Shown: positions 45,232-54,247, counted from the stretch's first letter. The stretch: 64,000 nucleotides of DNA from Brooklawnia sp937867175 (GCA_036821905.1 DAISIR010000002.1:1-64000), one strand, 5' to 3'. Made by a program: numbers and translations. Notes: a model not told the origin generated them from the sequence alone.

Positions 45232-47267
45232 CCGCGGGGGAGCGGCCCGGCTTCATGGCCCGCATCCGTCGGCGCCCGACCGCGCCGGCCGGCGACCCCG
45301 TGCTGGTCGGCCAGTTTGTCGCGACACCCGGAGCCGCGGTCGACCAGGTGGTTCCGCAGTTGAACGCGCACGTCCCGGCCGGCGACCCATTGACCGCGTG
45401 GGATCGGCGCTGCGCCGAATACCGGCTGGTCAGTCCGGCCAATCGCCGAAAGTTCACCGTCATCGTGGTCGGGACCGGGCTGGCCGGGGCAGGTGCGGCC
45501 GCCGCGCTGGGTGAGTTGGGCTTCCAGGTCGACAGCTTCACGTTCCATGACGCGCCGAGACGCGCGCACAGCGTCGCTGCCCAAGGCGGCATCAACGCGG
45601 CCCGTGCCCGCAAGGTCGACGGCGACTCGATCGTCCGCTTCGTGACCGACACCATCAAGGGCGGCGACTTCCGCGGTCGCGAGGCCGATGTGGTGAGGTT
45701 GGCAACCGAATCGGCCCGCGTCATCGACCATCTGCAGGCCATCGGCGCACCTTTCGCCCGCGAGTACGGCGGCCAGTTGGCGACCCGTTCGTTCGGCGGT
45801 GTCCAGGTCTCTCGTACCTACTACGCACGTGGACAGACCGGCCAGCAGCTCCAGGTGGCCACCGCCCAAGCGTTGCTGCGACAGGCGCAGCGCGGCACCG
45901 TTCGGCTGCACACCCGCAGCGAGATGCTCGACCTGGTGGTCGCCGACGGACGCGCACAGGGCATCGTCACCCGCAACTTGGTCACCGGCGCAGTGGAGTT
46001 CCATCCCGGGCACGCGGTCGTGCTGGCAACCGGGGGCTATGGCAGCGTCTACTTCCACTCGACCTTGGCCATGAACTCCAATGCCACGGCCACTTGGCGA
46101 GCGCACCGACGGGGCGCGCTGTTCGCGTCCCCGTCGTTCGTGCAGTTCCATCCGACCGCCTTGCCGGTCTCTTCGCATTGGCAGTCGAAGACAACCTTGA
46201 TGAGCGAGTCGTTGCGCAACGACGGCCGCATCTGGGTGCCGGTGAAGGGCGGCGATCCGCGTCTGCCTAACCAGATCCCCGAGGAAGAGCGCGACTACTA
46301 CCTGGAGCGCCGCTACCCGGCGTACGGCAACCTCACCCCACGCGACGTGGCGTCCCGGGCGGCCCGCGACGAGATCGATGGTGGACGCGGCGTCGGCCCG
46401 CTGCGCAACTCGGTCTACCTTGACTTTCGGGATGCCATCGCCCGGTTGGGCAAGGACGCGATCACCGAACGCTACGGCAACCTGTTCGACATGTATCACG
46501 ACGCCACCGGCGAGGACCCCTACGTCGAACCGATGCGGATCGCGCCCGGCGCGCACTTCACCATGGGCGGCCTGTGGTCGGACTACGACATGATGACCTC
46601 GGTGCCGGGCCTGTTCGTGGCAGGGGAGGCGGGCAACGGTTATCACGGCGCGAACCGGCTGGGCGCCAACTCGTTGCTCAGCGCGTGTGTGGACGGTTGG
46701 TTCACTCTGCCGCACTCAGTGCCGAACTGGTTGGCCGGGCTGGGCAGCGTCCCGCTGTTGGCGCCCGACGCGCCCGCGCCGCAGGCGTCGATCGCCGCGG
46801 TCAACGACAGGGTCGCACTGTTCCTGAGCAATGACGGCAGCGTTCGGCCGGCCACCTTCCACCGGCGGCTGGGGGCGCTGCTCTATACCGGCTGTGGGGT
46901 CGCCCGCTCGGCGTCCTCGCTGACCGACACGCTTGAGCGCGTTCGCGAGTTGCGCGCGGAGTTCTGGCGTGATGTGAAGGTCGACGGCCGCGCCGGGCAG
47001 ATCAACCAGGAGTTGGAGAAGGCCGGCCGGGTGGCCGATTTCTTGGAGCTCGCCGAACTGATGGTGGTGGACGCGCTGGACCGGACCGAGTCTTGTGGCG
47101 CGCACTTCCGCGCAGAGCACGTACTGCCTGACGGTGAGGCGCGTCGAGACGATGTGCACTGGGCAAATGTCTCGGCCTGGGAGACCACCCCCGACGGGGG
47201 ACATCGACGGCACAGCGAGCCGCTCACCTACCAACTCGTACCGCTGCAGGTGAGGGATTACCGATGA
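45228..47267 (+). CDS. sdhA: Succinate dehydrogenase/fumarate reductase flavoprotein subunit
   Basis: A 679-aa flavoprotein. The FAD dinucleotide fold VIVVGTGLAGAGAAAALGE is at about 74-92, the flavin-linking His is in RAHSVAAQGGIN, the substrate-binding stretch FVQFHPTALP lies near 303-312, and HGANRLGANSLL near 477-488. It oxidises succinate at the inner face of the cytoplasmic membrane and passes electrons to SdhB. The ATG at 45228 overlaps the sdhC stop; the long in-frame extension upstream reads through sdhC in another frame. Normal length for type B enzymes. Confidence 0.95.
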   Translation: MTAGERPGFMARIRRRPTAPAGDPVLVGQFVATPGAAVDQVVPQLNAHVPAGDPLTAWDRRCAEYRLVSPANRRKFTVIVVGTGLAGAGAAAALGELGFQVDSFTFHDAPRRAHSVAAQGGINAARARKVDGDSIVRFVTDTIKGGDFRGREADVVRLATESARVIDHLQAIGAPFAREYGGQLATRSFGGVQVSRTYYARGQTGQQLQVATAQALLRQAQRGTVRLHTRSEMLDLVVADGRAQGIVTRNLVTGAVEFHPGHAVVLATGGYGSVYFHSTLAMNSNATATWRAHRRGALFASPSFVQFHPTALPVSSHWQSKTTLMSESLRNDGRIWVPVKGGDPRLPNQIPEEERDYYLERRYPAYGNLTPRDVASRAARDEIDGGRGVGPLRNSVYLDFRDAIARLGKDAITERYGNLFDMYHDATGEDPYVEPMRIAPGAHFTMGGLWSDYDMMTSVPGLFVAGEAGNGYHGANRLGANSLLSACVDGWFTLPHSVPNWLAGLGSVPLLAPDAPAPQASIAAVNDRVALFLSNDGSVRPATFHRRLGALLYTGCGVARSASSLTDTLERVRELRAEFWRDVKVDGRAGQINQELEKAGRVADFLELAELMVVDALDRTESCGAHFRAEHVLPDGEARRDDVHWANVSAWETTPDGGHRRHSEPLTYQLVPLQVRDYR

Positions 47268-48013
47268 GGATCGAGCTTGAGGTCTGGCGACAGGACGGTC
47301 CGCAGGAGCCGGGCCGTTTCGCGCACTACGTGGTCTCGGACGCCACACCTGAGATGAGCCTGCTGGAACTGCTCGACCGACTGAACGACCAACTCGTCGA
47401 GCAGGGCATCGAACCGGTCCAGTTCGAGTCGGATTGCCGGGAAGGAGTCTGCGGCGCATGCGGGGTGACGGTGGACGACCGGCCGCACGGCCCGGTGCCC
47501 CGGACCCCGTCCTGCCGGCAACATCTGCGGGCCTTCGGCGATGTGAGCCGACTCCGGATAGAGCCGCTGCGCAGCGCGGCCTTCCCGGTGATTCGCGATC
47601 TGGTGGTCGACCGCACGGCCTTGGACCGCGTCATCGGGGCCGGCGGGTTCGTCGATGTCGAGACAGGCACCGCGCCGGACGCGGACGAGGTTCTGATCTG
47701 CCACGACGACGCCGAGCAGGCGCTCGACTTCGCCGCCTGCATCGGTTGTGGCGCGTGCGTGGCGGCCTGCCCCAACGGTGCCGCACACCTGTTCGGCGGT
47801 TCGAAGCTCGCCCACCTCGCGCTGCTGCCGCACGGCAGGCTTGAACGGGGGCGCCGGGCTCGCGCCCTCGGGGAGGTCCTGGACACCGAGTTCGGTCCCT
47901 GCAGCAGCTACGGCGAATGTGTCGAGGTCTGCCCGGCCGGGATACCGCTCGCCGCCGTCGCGGCCATGCATCGTGAACGGCTACGCGGCCTCTTCCGCGG
48001 GAAGGCCGACTAG
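47264..48013 (+). CDS. sdhB: Succinate dehydrogenase iron-sulfur subunit
   Basis: A 249-aa iron-sulfur protein. An N-terminal ferredoxin-like [2Fe-2S] site CREGVCGACG with a later SCRQH Cys is followed by CIGCGACVAACPNG and CSSYGECVEVCPAGI for the [4Fe-4S] and [3Fe-4S] centres; all cluster cysteines are visible. It moves electrons from SdhA to the heme/quinone site in SdhC. The ATG overlaps the sdhA stop by 4 bp, completing a tightly coupled sdhCAB operon. The stop codon TAG forms part of the putative -10 element of xthA. Confidence 0.95.
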   Translation: MRIELEVWRQDGPQEPGRFAHYVVSDATPEMSLLELLDRLNDQLVEQGIEPVQFESDCREGVCGACGVTVDDRPHGPVPRTPSCRQHLRAFGDVSRLRIEPLRSAAFPVIRDLVVDRTALDRVIGAGGFVDVETGTAPDADEVLICHDDAEQALDFAACIGCGACVAACPNGAAHLFGGSKLAHLALLPHGRLERGRRARALGEVLDTEFGPCSSYGECVEVCPAGIPLAAVAAMHRERLRGLFRGKAD

Positions 48014-48016
48014 CCT
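48011..48016 (+). promoter_or_regulatory. Putative -10 element of xthA overlapping the sdhB stop codon
   Basis: TAGCCT lies exactly 7 nt before the GTG start of the exonuclease gene, and its first three bases are the sdhB stop codon. A leaderless xthA transcript from here would give it expression independent of sdhCAB. Confidence 0.4.
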
Positions 48017-48023
48017 GTCAGGG

Positions 48024-48881
48024 GTGCGAATCGCTACCTGGAACGTCAACTCGGTCAAGACGCGCGTCCCGCGCCTGTTGCCATGGCTCGAAGACCGGCA
48101 ACCCGACGTGGTCTGCCTGCAGGAGACGAAGCTCTCGGACGAGGCCTTCAAGGCGCTGCTCGGTGAGGCCTTGGACGGTCTCGGCTACGGCTTCGCGCAC
48201 CACGGGCACGGCCAATGGAACGGGGTGGCGATCTTGTCCCGGCTGGGTCTGGACGATGTCGAGCGCGACTTCCCCGGCCAGCCGGAGTTCGCGGGTGCGG
48301 CCGAGGCCAGGGCCATCAGCGCGACCTGCGGGGGAGTGCGCGTCCACAGCCTCTATGTCCCGAACGGACGCGAGGTCGGCTCAGATCACTTCGGCTACAA
48401 GCTCGCTTGGCTGGACGCCCTGGCGGCCGTGGTGGGCGCCGATGCTGCCGATGTGGCGTTGTGTGGCGACATGAACGTGGCGCCAACCGACGCCGACGTC
48501 TTCGACCCGGCGTCCTTTCTCGGGCACACCCACGTCACCGCCGAAGAGCGAGGGCGCATCGCGGCGTTCGGACTGGTCGACGTCGTCCGGGAGCGCTGGC
48601 CTCAGGAGCGGGTCTTTTCCTATTGGGACTACCGGGCAGGCATGTTCCACAAGGACCTTGGCATGCGGATCGATCTCGTGCTGACCTCGCGGCGGGTAGC
48701 CGATCGGGTGGCAGCAGCCTGGGTGGACCGGCAGGCCCGCAAGGGCAGCGGCCCAAGCGATCACGCGCCGGTGATCGTCGACCTCGACGCCGCACCCGAC
48801 GGCGACATCGGGCCAGTGGTACCACCGCCCTCGAACCCGGTCAGGCGCGGACGTGGCGTCCGACTACCGCAATCGCCGTGA
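48024..48881 (+). CDS. xthA: Exodeoxyribonuclease III / AP endonuclease
   Basis: A 285-aa EEP-fold nuclease. MRIATWNVNS at the start, CLQETKL (catalytic Glu) at about 34-40, LYVPNGREV, CGDMNVAPTD at about 150-159 and SDHAPV near 250 match ExoIII/Xth enzymes, which nick abasic sites and remove 3' blocks in base excision repair. GTG at 48024 is the start; only a weak GGGG precedes it, but TAGCCT lies 7 nt upstream (leaderless). The last 30 residues are a Pro/Arg-rich tail (PPPSNPVRRGRGVR) beyond the usual fold. Confidence 0.93.
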   Translation: MRIATWNVNSVKTRVPRLLPWLEDRQPDVVCLQETKLSDEAFKALLGEALDGLGYGFAHHGHGQWNGVAILSRLGLDDVERDFPGQPEFAGAAEARAISATCGGVRVHSLYVPNGREVGSDHFGYKLAWLDALAAVVGADAADVALCGDMNVAPTDADVFDPASFLGHTHVTAEERGRIAAFGLVDVVRERWPQERVFSYWDYRAGMFHKDLGMRIDLVLTSRRVADRVAAAWVDRQARKGSGPSDHAPVIVDLDAAPDGDIGPVVPPPSNPVRRGRGVRLPQSP

Positions 48882-49108
48882 CCGTGACGTCGGTCCGGTC
48901 CCAAGCGGTCCGAGTGATGCCCAACGCTGGGCCAAGGCAGGTCCGGGCGCGTCAGGGCCGGGACGGGGCGGACTGGCCATTCTCATTCCGGCCCATGCGG
49001 TCGCCGTTAGGCTGGCCTCGGTGTGTCAAGGTGACCACCGGGGGTCTCGGCGGCAGTGCCGGAACCTCGTAACAGCGGCTCAAGGCCGAGCCGAGACAGT
49101 GAGGAGCC
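48882..49108. other. Intergenic region upstream of the carbohydrate cluster
   Basis: A 227-bp gap. TAGGCT at 49008-49013 could be a -10 element for the kinase gene. In the leader between it and the ATG, GTCTCGGC (49044-49051) and GCCGAGAC (49090-49097) can pair as an 8-bp stem just before the GAGGAG ribosome site, which might affect translation. No tRNA or regulator-binding repeat recognised. Confidence 0.35.
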
Positions 49109-50632
49109 ATGCAAGATCCGTTGGTCATCGCGATCGACACTTCGACTACGGCCACCAAAGCGATCATCGTCGATGCCACAGGCAGGGTGCTGGCGCAGGG
49201 GAAGCGTGAGTTCCCGCTCGCCAATCCGCAGACGAGCTTCTATGAGCACAATCCGCTCGACTGGTGGCAATCCACCGATGAGTCGATCACCGAAGCCATT
49301 TCGCTCCTGACCCCGTCGCAGAAGGACCGCATCGTCGCGATGGGTATCACCCACCAGCGTGAGACCTTCGCCTTGTTTGACAAGAAGGCGAACCCGCTAC
49401 GATCCGGCATCATCTGGATGGACGGCCGCGCCACGGAGCAGATCCATAGGTATGGCACGCCCGAAATTCACGCCCTGTCGGGCAAGCCACCGGACATCAC
49501 CCCGGCGCTGTACAAGATCGCCTGGGTCAAGGAGCACCAGCCGGCCATGCTTTACGGTGCCTACAAGGTCGTCGACGTGCACTGCTATGTCGTCTACAAG
49601 CTGACCGGACAGTGGATCTCCTCGGTTGCCTGCGCGGATTCGCTGGGTCTGTTCGACATCGCCAAGCAGGACTACGATCCCGGGCTGCTGGAGATCGCCG
49701 GTGTCACTCGCGAGCAGATGGCCGACCTGAAGAAGCCGGGCGAGATCATCGGGGACATCAACAAGGAGGTCACCGAGCGCTGGGGCCTCAAGCAGACCAT
49801 CCAACTGGTTGCGGGCATGGGTGACGGACAGGCCGCCGGGGTCGGTGCCGCCGCAGTCGATCCCGACACCATGTACCTCAACTTCGGCACCGCCGTCGTT
49901 GGCGGCGTGCATGGCCCCGACTACCGCTACGGCAAGGCCTATCGCACCCTCGCTGCCGGCATCCCGGACTGGTACGACTTCGAACTGCTCGTCAGCTCGG
50001 GTGCATTCCTCACCACCTGGTTCCGCGAGGCTCTCGGCGACCCGCAACTGGGCGCGAAGGTCGACCCCAAGCTCGAGGCGGACGCCACCGCGGTGCCCGT
50101 CGGGTGCCTTGGCCTGATCACCATGCCGTACTGGAACGCCGTCCAGACCCCGCACTGGGATCCCCTGGCGCGCGGCGCGGTCGTCGGCTGGCGCGGCATC
50201 CACAAGCGTGCCCACATGTACCGCTCGATCTTCGAGGCGATCAGCATGGAGATGCGCCAGGGACTGGAGGGTCTGGAGGCCGCCACTGGTCACAAGGTCA
50301 CCAAGATCATCGGCATGGGTGGCGGTATTCGCAGCAAGCTGTGGCGCCAGATCATGACCGACGCCATGGGTGTCCCGATCACCGCCTGCACAGAGGACGA
50401 GATCTCCGCGCTGGGTGCGGCGGTCGCTGCCATGTCCATCACCGGAGTCCACGGCGACCCCGACATCGCCCACTACGCCAAGCAAATGGCGTCCTACGGC
50501 GACACCACCGAACCGGACATGGACAACTACGCGATCTACGGCGAACTGTCCGCGATCCAAGCGAAGATCTACCCGGCGATGCAGGAGATCACCGAGGACA
50601 TCAGCCAGTTCATGGGCCGCCATCCCGGCTGA
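49109..50632 (+). CDS. FGGY-family carbohydrate kinase
   Basis: A 507-aa sugar/polyol kinase. The FGGY N-domain starts IAIDTSTTATKAIIVDATG (residues 7-25), the likely catalytic Asp is D239 in GMGDGQAAG, and the C-domain has GMGGGIRSKLWRQIMTDAMG (about 404-423). Family members phosphorylate xylulose, ribulose, glycerol, erythritol and others; the text is closest to xylulokinase-like members, but substrate is not determined. GAGGAG precedes the ATG. It heads a rightward cluster with a zinc dehydrogenase (57-bp gap), an aldolase-family protein and a GpsA-like dehydrogenase, so it should phosphorylate a ketose or polyol of that pathway. Confidence 0.88.
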   Translation: MQDPLVIAIDTSTTATKAIIVDATGRVLAQGKREFPLANPQTSFYEHNPLDWWQSTDESITEAISLLTPSQKDRIVAMGITHQRETFALFDKKANPLRSGIIWMDGRATEQIHRYGTPEIHALSGKPPDITPALYKIAWVKEHQPAMLYGAYKVVDVHCYVVYKLTGQWISSVACADSLGLFDIAKQDYDPGLLEIAGVTREQMADLKKPGEIIGDINKEVTERWGLKQTIQLVAGMGDGQAAGVGAAAVDPDTMYLNFGTAVVGGVHGPDYRYGKAYRTLAAGIPDWYDFELLVSSGAFLTTWFREALGDPQLGAKVDPKLEADATAVPVGCLGLITMPYWNAVQTPHWDPLARGAVVGWRGIHKRAHMYRSIFEAISMEMRQGLEGLEAATGHKVTKIIGMGGGIRSKLWRQIMTDAMGVPITACTEDEISALGAAVAAMSITGVHGDPDIAHYAKQMASYGDTTEPDMDNYAIYGELSAIQAKIYPAMQEITEDISQFMGRHPG

Positions 50633-50689
50633 TCCGGTAGCGCAGAAGACGGACGATTCAATCAACTATCAAGGGAAGGTGTCGCGAGT

Positions 50690-51727
50690 ATGCGAGCGTA
50701 CATGTTTTACGGACCTGGCGATCTCCGGTTGGAAGACATTGAGCCGGAGAAGGCCGGACCCGGGGAAGTGCGAGTAGAAATCCATGCCGCCGCTACTTGC
50801 GGCACCGACCTGAAGAGTTACCGACGTGGTCACCCCACCCTGTTCCCGGTCTTGCCCGCCCGTTTCGGTCACGAGTTTGCCGGCAACGTCATCGAGATCG
50901 GTGAAGGGGTCACGAAATTCGCTGTCGGCGACCGCGTGGTGGCAGCCAACACCTGCCCCTGCGGCAGCTGCTGGGCGTGCACGATCGGCGAGGAGACACT
51001 GTGCGAGAACCTCTCCTACCTCAACGGTGGGTTCGCTGAAGAGATCGTGATTCCGGCCAACATCGTGGCACGCAACACCTACAAGATCCCCGAGTCGCTG
51101 CCGTTCGAAGCGGCCGCGCCGCTGGAACCGCTATCCACCGTGGTGCACGGCATGGCCATGAGCGGCATCAAGCTAGGTGACACCGTTGTGGTCAACGGAG
51201 CTGGTCCCATCGGCCAGATGTACCTCCGGCTTGCCCAACTGCGTGGCGCGTCGGTCATCTCGGCGGACATGTCCCCGGGCCGGCTGGCACAGGCGGGCGC
51301 CGCCGGCGCGATCGAAACGGTCGACCTATCGGGCTTCGACTCGATTGAGGAGAAGGCCGCCGCCATCCGTGCGGTGACCCCGTACGGTCGTGGTGCCGAT
51401 GTCGCTATCGAGGCCGTCGGGTTGCCCGAGGTCTGGGAGCAGACTTGGCGCTGCCTGCGTCCGGGTGGAACGGCAGTGATGTTCGGAGGGCCCAAGGCCG
51501 GTTCGATGATGACGGTGGACGCCGTCGCGATGCACTACAAGGAGTACAAGATCCTGGGCGTGTACCATCACGCGCCGCGGTATGTACAGATCGCGGTCCA
51601 CCTGCTGTCGACCGGCAAGTTCGACGGCATGACCTTGTGCAGCGAAGTGCGTCCGCTCGAAGCCCTGGTCGAGAGCCTTGAGGACATGTCCAAGGGCATC
51701 GGCAGCAAGTACATCCTCAAGCCCTGA
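50690..51727 (+). CDS. Zinc-dependent medium-chain alcohol/polyol dehydrogenase
   Basis: A 345-aa MDR dehydrogenase. Catalytic zinc ligands C37 and H61-E62 are present, and a structural zinc lobe C91, C94, C97, C105. The NAD-binding fold has NGAGPIGQMYLRLAQL around 165-180. It most likely oxidises a secondary hydroxyl of a polyol to a ketose (threitol, arabitol, sorbitol and threonine dehydrogenases are relatives). Starts at ATG 50690 after a GAAGG site. It lies between the kinase gene and the aldolase gene (14-bp gap), so its product probably enters the kinase-aldolase steps. Confidence 0.88.
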   Translation: MRAYMFYGPGDLRLEDIEPEKAGPGEVRVEIHAAATCGTDLKSYRRGHPTLFPVLPARFGHEFAGNVIEIGEGVTKFAVGDRVVAANTCPCGSCWACTIGEETLCENLSYLNGGFAEEIVIPANIVARNTYKIPESLPFEAAAPLEPLSTVVHGMAMSGIKLGDTVVVNGAGPIGQMYLRLAQLRGASVISADMSPGRLAQAGAAGAIETVDLSGFDSIEEKAAAIRAVTPYGRGADVAIEAVGLPEVWEQTWRCLRPGGTAVMFGGPKAGSMMTVDAVAMHYKEYKILGVYHHAPRYVQIAVHLLSTGKFDGMTLCSEVRPLEALVESLEDMSKGIGSKYILKP

Positions 51728-51741
51728 AGGGGGAAGGCACA

Positions 51742-52386
51742 ATGCTTCTTGAGAACGAACGTCAGCAGATTGTCGACACCTGCCTCTACATGCAGCGCCA
51801 TGGACTGGTGGTGGGCACTGCCGGGAACGTCTCGGTCCGTGTGGGGGATCTGGTCGCCATCTCGCCCAGTGGGGTGGAGTACGACGTGATGACTGCCGCT
51901 GATGTCGTGGTCACCGACCTGGCGGGCACGATTGTGGACGGGTCGCTCAAGCCGTCAAGTGAATTGCCGTTGCACCTGGCCGTCTATCATTCCGGGCCGG
52001 CCATGGCCGTCACGCACAACCATGCACCTGCCTCCACCGCGCTCGGGCTAGTTGTCGACGAGATTCCGCTGTCGCACTACTACTCGGGCATGTTCGGCGG
52101 GCCGGTCCGGGTCGCCCCGTTCGCGATGTTCGGTACAGATCAGCTGGCCATCAACGTGGCCGAGGCCCTCCGCGACCGTTCCGGTGCGCTGATGGCCAAC
52201 CACGGTGCCATCACCACGGGCCCGACCTTGGCGAAAGCACTCAGCCTGTTGCCCTACCTGGAGTACATCTGTGAGATCCAGCTGCGGGCGATGGCCACGG
52301 GTGCCGCAATCAAGTACGTGTCGGACGCCGAGATGGAACAGGCGATCATCGGCATGTCCACCTACGGACAACCGCAGAAGAACTGA
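51742..52386 (+). CDS. Class II aldolase/adducin family protein (FucA- or OtnC-like)
   Basis: A 214-aa zinc aldolase-family protein. GTAGNVS at 25-31, catalytic Glu74 in SELPLH and zinc ligands H92, H94 and H154 (ANHG) are all present. Members cleave sugar-1-phosphates (fuculose-, rhamnulose-, ribulose-1-phosphate) to dihydroxyacetone phosphate plus an aldehyde, epimerise ribulose-5-phosphate, or decarboxylate 3-oxo-tetronate-4-phosphate; the sequence alone does not decide among them. GGGGGAAGG lies before the ATG. Next to a kinase and polyol dehydrogenase, cleavage of a phosphorylated ketose is the simplest idea. Confidence 0.88.
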   Translation: MLLENERQQIVDTCLYMQRHGLVVGTAGNVSVRVGDLVAISPSGVEYDVMTAADVVVTDLAGTIVDGSLKPSSELPLHLAVYHSGPAMAVTHNHAPASTALGLVVDEIPLSHYYSGMFGGPVRVAPFAMFGTDQLAINVAEALRDRSGALMANHGAITTGPTLAKALSLLPYLEYICEIQLRAMATGAAIKYVSDAEMEQAIIGMSTYGQPQKN

Positions 52387-52431
52387 CCAGACCGTACGCC
52401 CGGGCGTATCAAGACCAGCAAAGGAATCCGA

Positions 52432-53481
52432 ATGACCAAGACCATCGTCGTCCTCGGGGCGGGGGCCATGGGCTCCGCGATGTGCACCCCGCTCACACAG
52501 GCCGGTTGGGAAACCAGACTGTGGGGGACCTGGCTTGATGACCACCTCATAGACGCGTGTGAAGCTGGGCGACCGCATCCGCGAACCAATGTGCCGTTGG
52601 CTCCGGGCACCAAGATGTACCGCTCGGGGCAGCTCGACGAGGCGCTGGACGGGGCTGATGCGGTCATCCTCTCCGTGGCTTCGCAGGGTGTGCCCAAGGT
52701 CACTGAGATGGCCCTGCAGGGGATCTCGAAGTCCAAGGTCCTACTGCTCACCAGCAAGGGCTTCTGCCCTGACGACGACGGCAAGATCCAGCTTCTACCC
52801 GACGCGATCCGCAGGATCGCTGGTGACAACGGTGTCGTGCTGCCGCCGATCGTCGCGGTTGCGGGCCCCTGCAAGGCCAACGAAGTGGCCGATGGCAAGC
52901 CCACCGCCACCATCTACGGCTGCCTTGACCGGAGCATTGCCGAGCAGATGGCCAAGGACATCTCCACCGACGTTTACTGCATCGAGCCGACCGACGACGA
53001 GATCGGGGTCGAGGTGTGCGCGCCGATGAAGAATGTCTACGCGATCGCGCTCGGTTTGGCTGATGGGCTTGAGGAGGGCAGTGGCTTCCCGCACCACAAC
53101 CTCAAGGCGGCAACCTTCGCTCAGGCTGTGCGCGAGATGTCCGAGCTGTCGAAGGCGCTCGGCGCTAACCCGGTGACCGCCTACGGGCTGGCTGGCGTCG
53201 GTGACCTTGAGGTGACTGGCCTGTCCGGCCGCAACAAGGTCTACGGGCTCCGGATCGGCCGGGGCGAGCCGGCAGTGGAAGCACTCGATGCGATGATCGC
53301 TGCCGAGCAGACCGTCGAGGGTGTGCCGGCAGCCGGGCTGGCCAAGCTGCTCGTCGAACAGTATGGCCAAGGCTTGTCAGATGGGCTCCCGCTGTTGGCT
53401 GCGGTCCGCAGAATCATCGCCGGCGAGGAGAATCCTAAGGAGATCGTGCAGGCAGCGGTGCTTCCCGCCAAGCTGGTCTGA
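52432..53481 (+). CDS. NAD(P)-dependent glycerol-3-phosphate dehydrogenase-like protein
   Basis: A 349-aa protein with a Rossmann start VVLGAGAMGSAM (residues 6-17) and a GpsA-like C-terminal domain: APMKNVYAIALGLADGLEEG near 197-216 with the catalytic Lys, then GLAGVGDLEVT. It differs from housekeeping GpsA in the absence of the usual GNNAK stretch, replaced by SGFPHHNLKAAT. It may reduce dihydroxyacetone phosphate, or act on a related four-carbon phosphate in this pathway. AAAGGAATC precedes the ATG, 45 bp after the aldolase gene. It is the last gene of the rightward cluster, before a hairpin. Confidence 0.82.
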   Translation: MTKTIVVLGAGAMGSAMCTPLTQAGWETRLWGTWLDDHLIDACEAGRPHPRTNVPLAPGTKMYRSGQLDEALDGADAVILSVASQGVPKVTEMALQGISKSKVLLLTSKGFCPDDDGKIQLLPDAIRRIAGDNGVVLPPIVAVAGPCKANEVADGKPTATIYGCLDRSIAEQMAKDISTDVYCIEPTDDEIGVEVCAPMKNVYAIALGLADGLEEGSGFPHHNLKAATFAQAVREMSELSKALGANPVTAYGLAGVGDLEVTGLSGRNKVYGLRIGRGEPAVEALDAMIAAEQTVEGVPAAGLAKLLVEQYGQGLSDGLPLLAAVRRIIAGEENPKEIVQAAVLPAKLV

Positions 53482-53576
53482 CCAGGTCGCTAATCTGATC
53501 ACGACGTGGCTGCGGCCGGTGGCGTTGCCGCCGGCTGCAGTCGCATGTTGGTTCGGACGCGCGAACCCGCAGCACA

Positions 53577-53618
53577 AATGTGGCCCGAACGACCTGTCTC
53601 GATCATTCGGGCCACATT
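53577..53618. terminator. Bidirectional hairpin between convergent genes
   Basis: AATGTGGCCCGAA at 53577-53589 pairs perfectly with TTCGGGCCACATT at 53606-53618, a 13-bp stem with a 16-nt loop. It sits in the 184-bp gap between the convergent GpsA-like and RpiB-like genes. There is no long T-run, as is common for actinobacterial terminators. Confidence 0.65.
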
Positions 53619-53665
53619 GCGGCGGGCACGGGCAGCGATCAGTTCGAGATCGGTTGCCCGATCGC

Positions 53666-54106
53666 TCACTTCTGTTCGGACTCGATCTGCGTGACTCGGG
53701 CGACCTTGGGGGCGCTACGCGAGTTCGGGTCGTAGGTGTTGGCGAGGTAGTTCTCGAGCAGCACCTTCGCGGTCTCGATGCCGGTGGTCTGGGCGCCCAT
53801 GGCGACCATGTTGGCATTGTTACTGAGAGTGGCTCGCTGAGCCGAGTAGGGGTCGGCGAGCAGTGCACAGTAGGCACCCTTGACCTTGTTGGCAGCGATC
53901 GATACGCCGATGCCGGTGCCGCAGACCACGACGCCGCGGTCGTAGTCGCCCCGGGCCACTGCACGGGCCACATCAGCCGCCACGTTGGCGTAGATCGGGT
54001 CCTCGGCGCCAAGGTCGGCCACCTCGTGGCCGAGCGACTCCGCCTTCTCCATTAGGGCCATCTTCAGCGCAGTGGCGTTGGGGTCGCATCCGAATGCAAG
54101 CTTCAT
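53666..54106 (-). CDS. RpiB/LacAB-family sugar-phosphate isomerase
   Basis: A 146-aa isomerase. CGTGIG at 62-67 carries the catalytic Cys and Thr of the family. The usual D-H pair near the start (CDHxG in E. coli RpiB) is CDPNA here, so that His is Pro9, and the ring-opening His of HNDTN is replaced by Ser95 in SNNAN. Loss of both suggests a substrate that is already open-chain, such as a tetrulose-4-phosphate, rather than ribose-5-phosphate. GGGAGG precedes the ATG. It faces the kinase-dehydrogenase-aldolase cluster across a hairpin, and the C-terminal tail ESEQK is unremarkable. Confidence 0.85.
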   Translation of the reverse strand: MKLAFGCDPNATALKMALMEKAESLGHEVADLGAEDPIYANVAADVARAVARGDYDRGVVVCGTGIGVSIAANKVKGAYCALLADPYSAQRATLSNNANMVAMGAQTTGIETAKVLLENYLANTYDPNSRSAPKVARVTQIESEQK

Positions 54107-54247
54107 TTGGGTTCCTCCCGAGAGACGTCAGGCTTCCTCACAAGATACCGCACGTCGCCGCGCACGGCCTGACCCAGTGGTCACGCAATCTGGCATCGGA
54201 TTCGCCCGCAGTTGCCGGTGGTGCGGGCCCTCTTCCATCGCGGGCTT

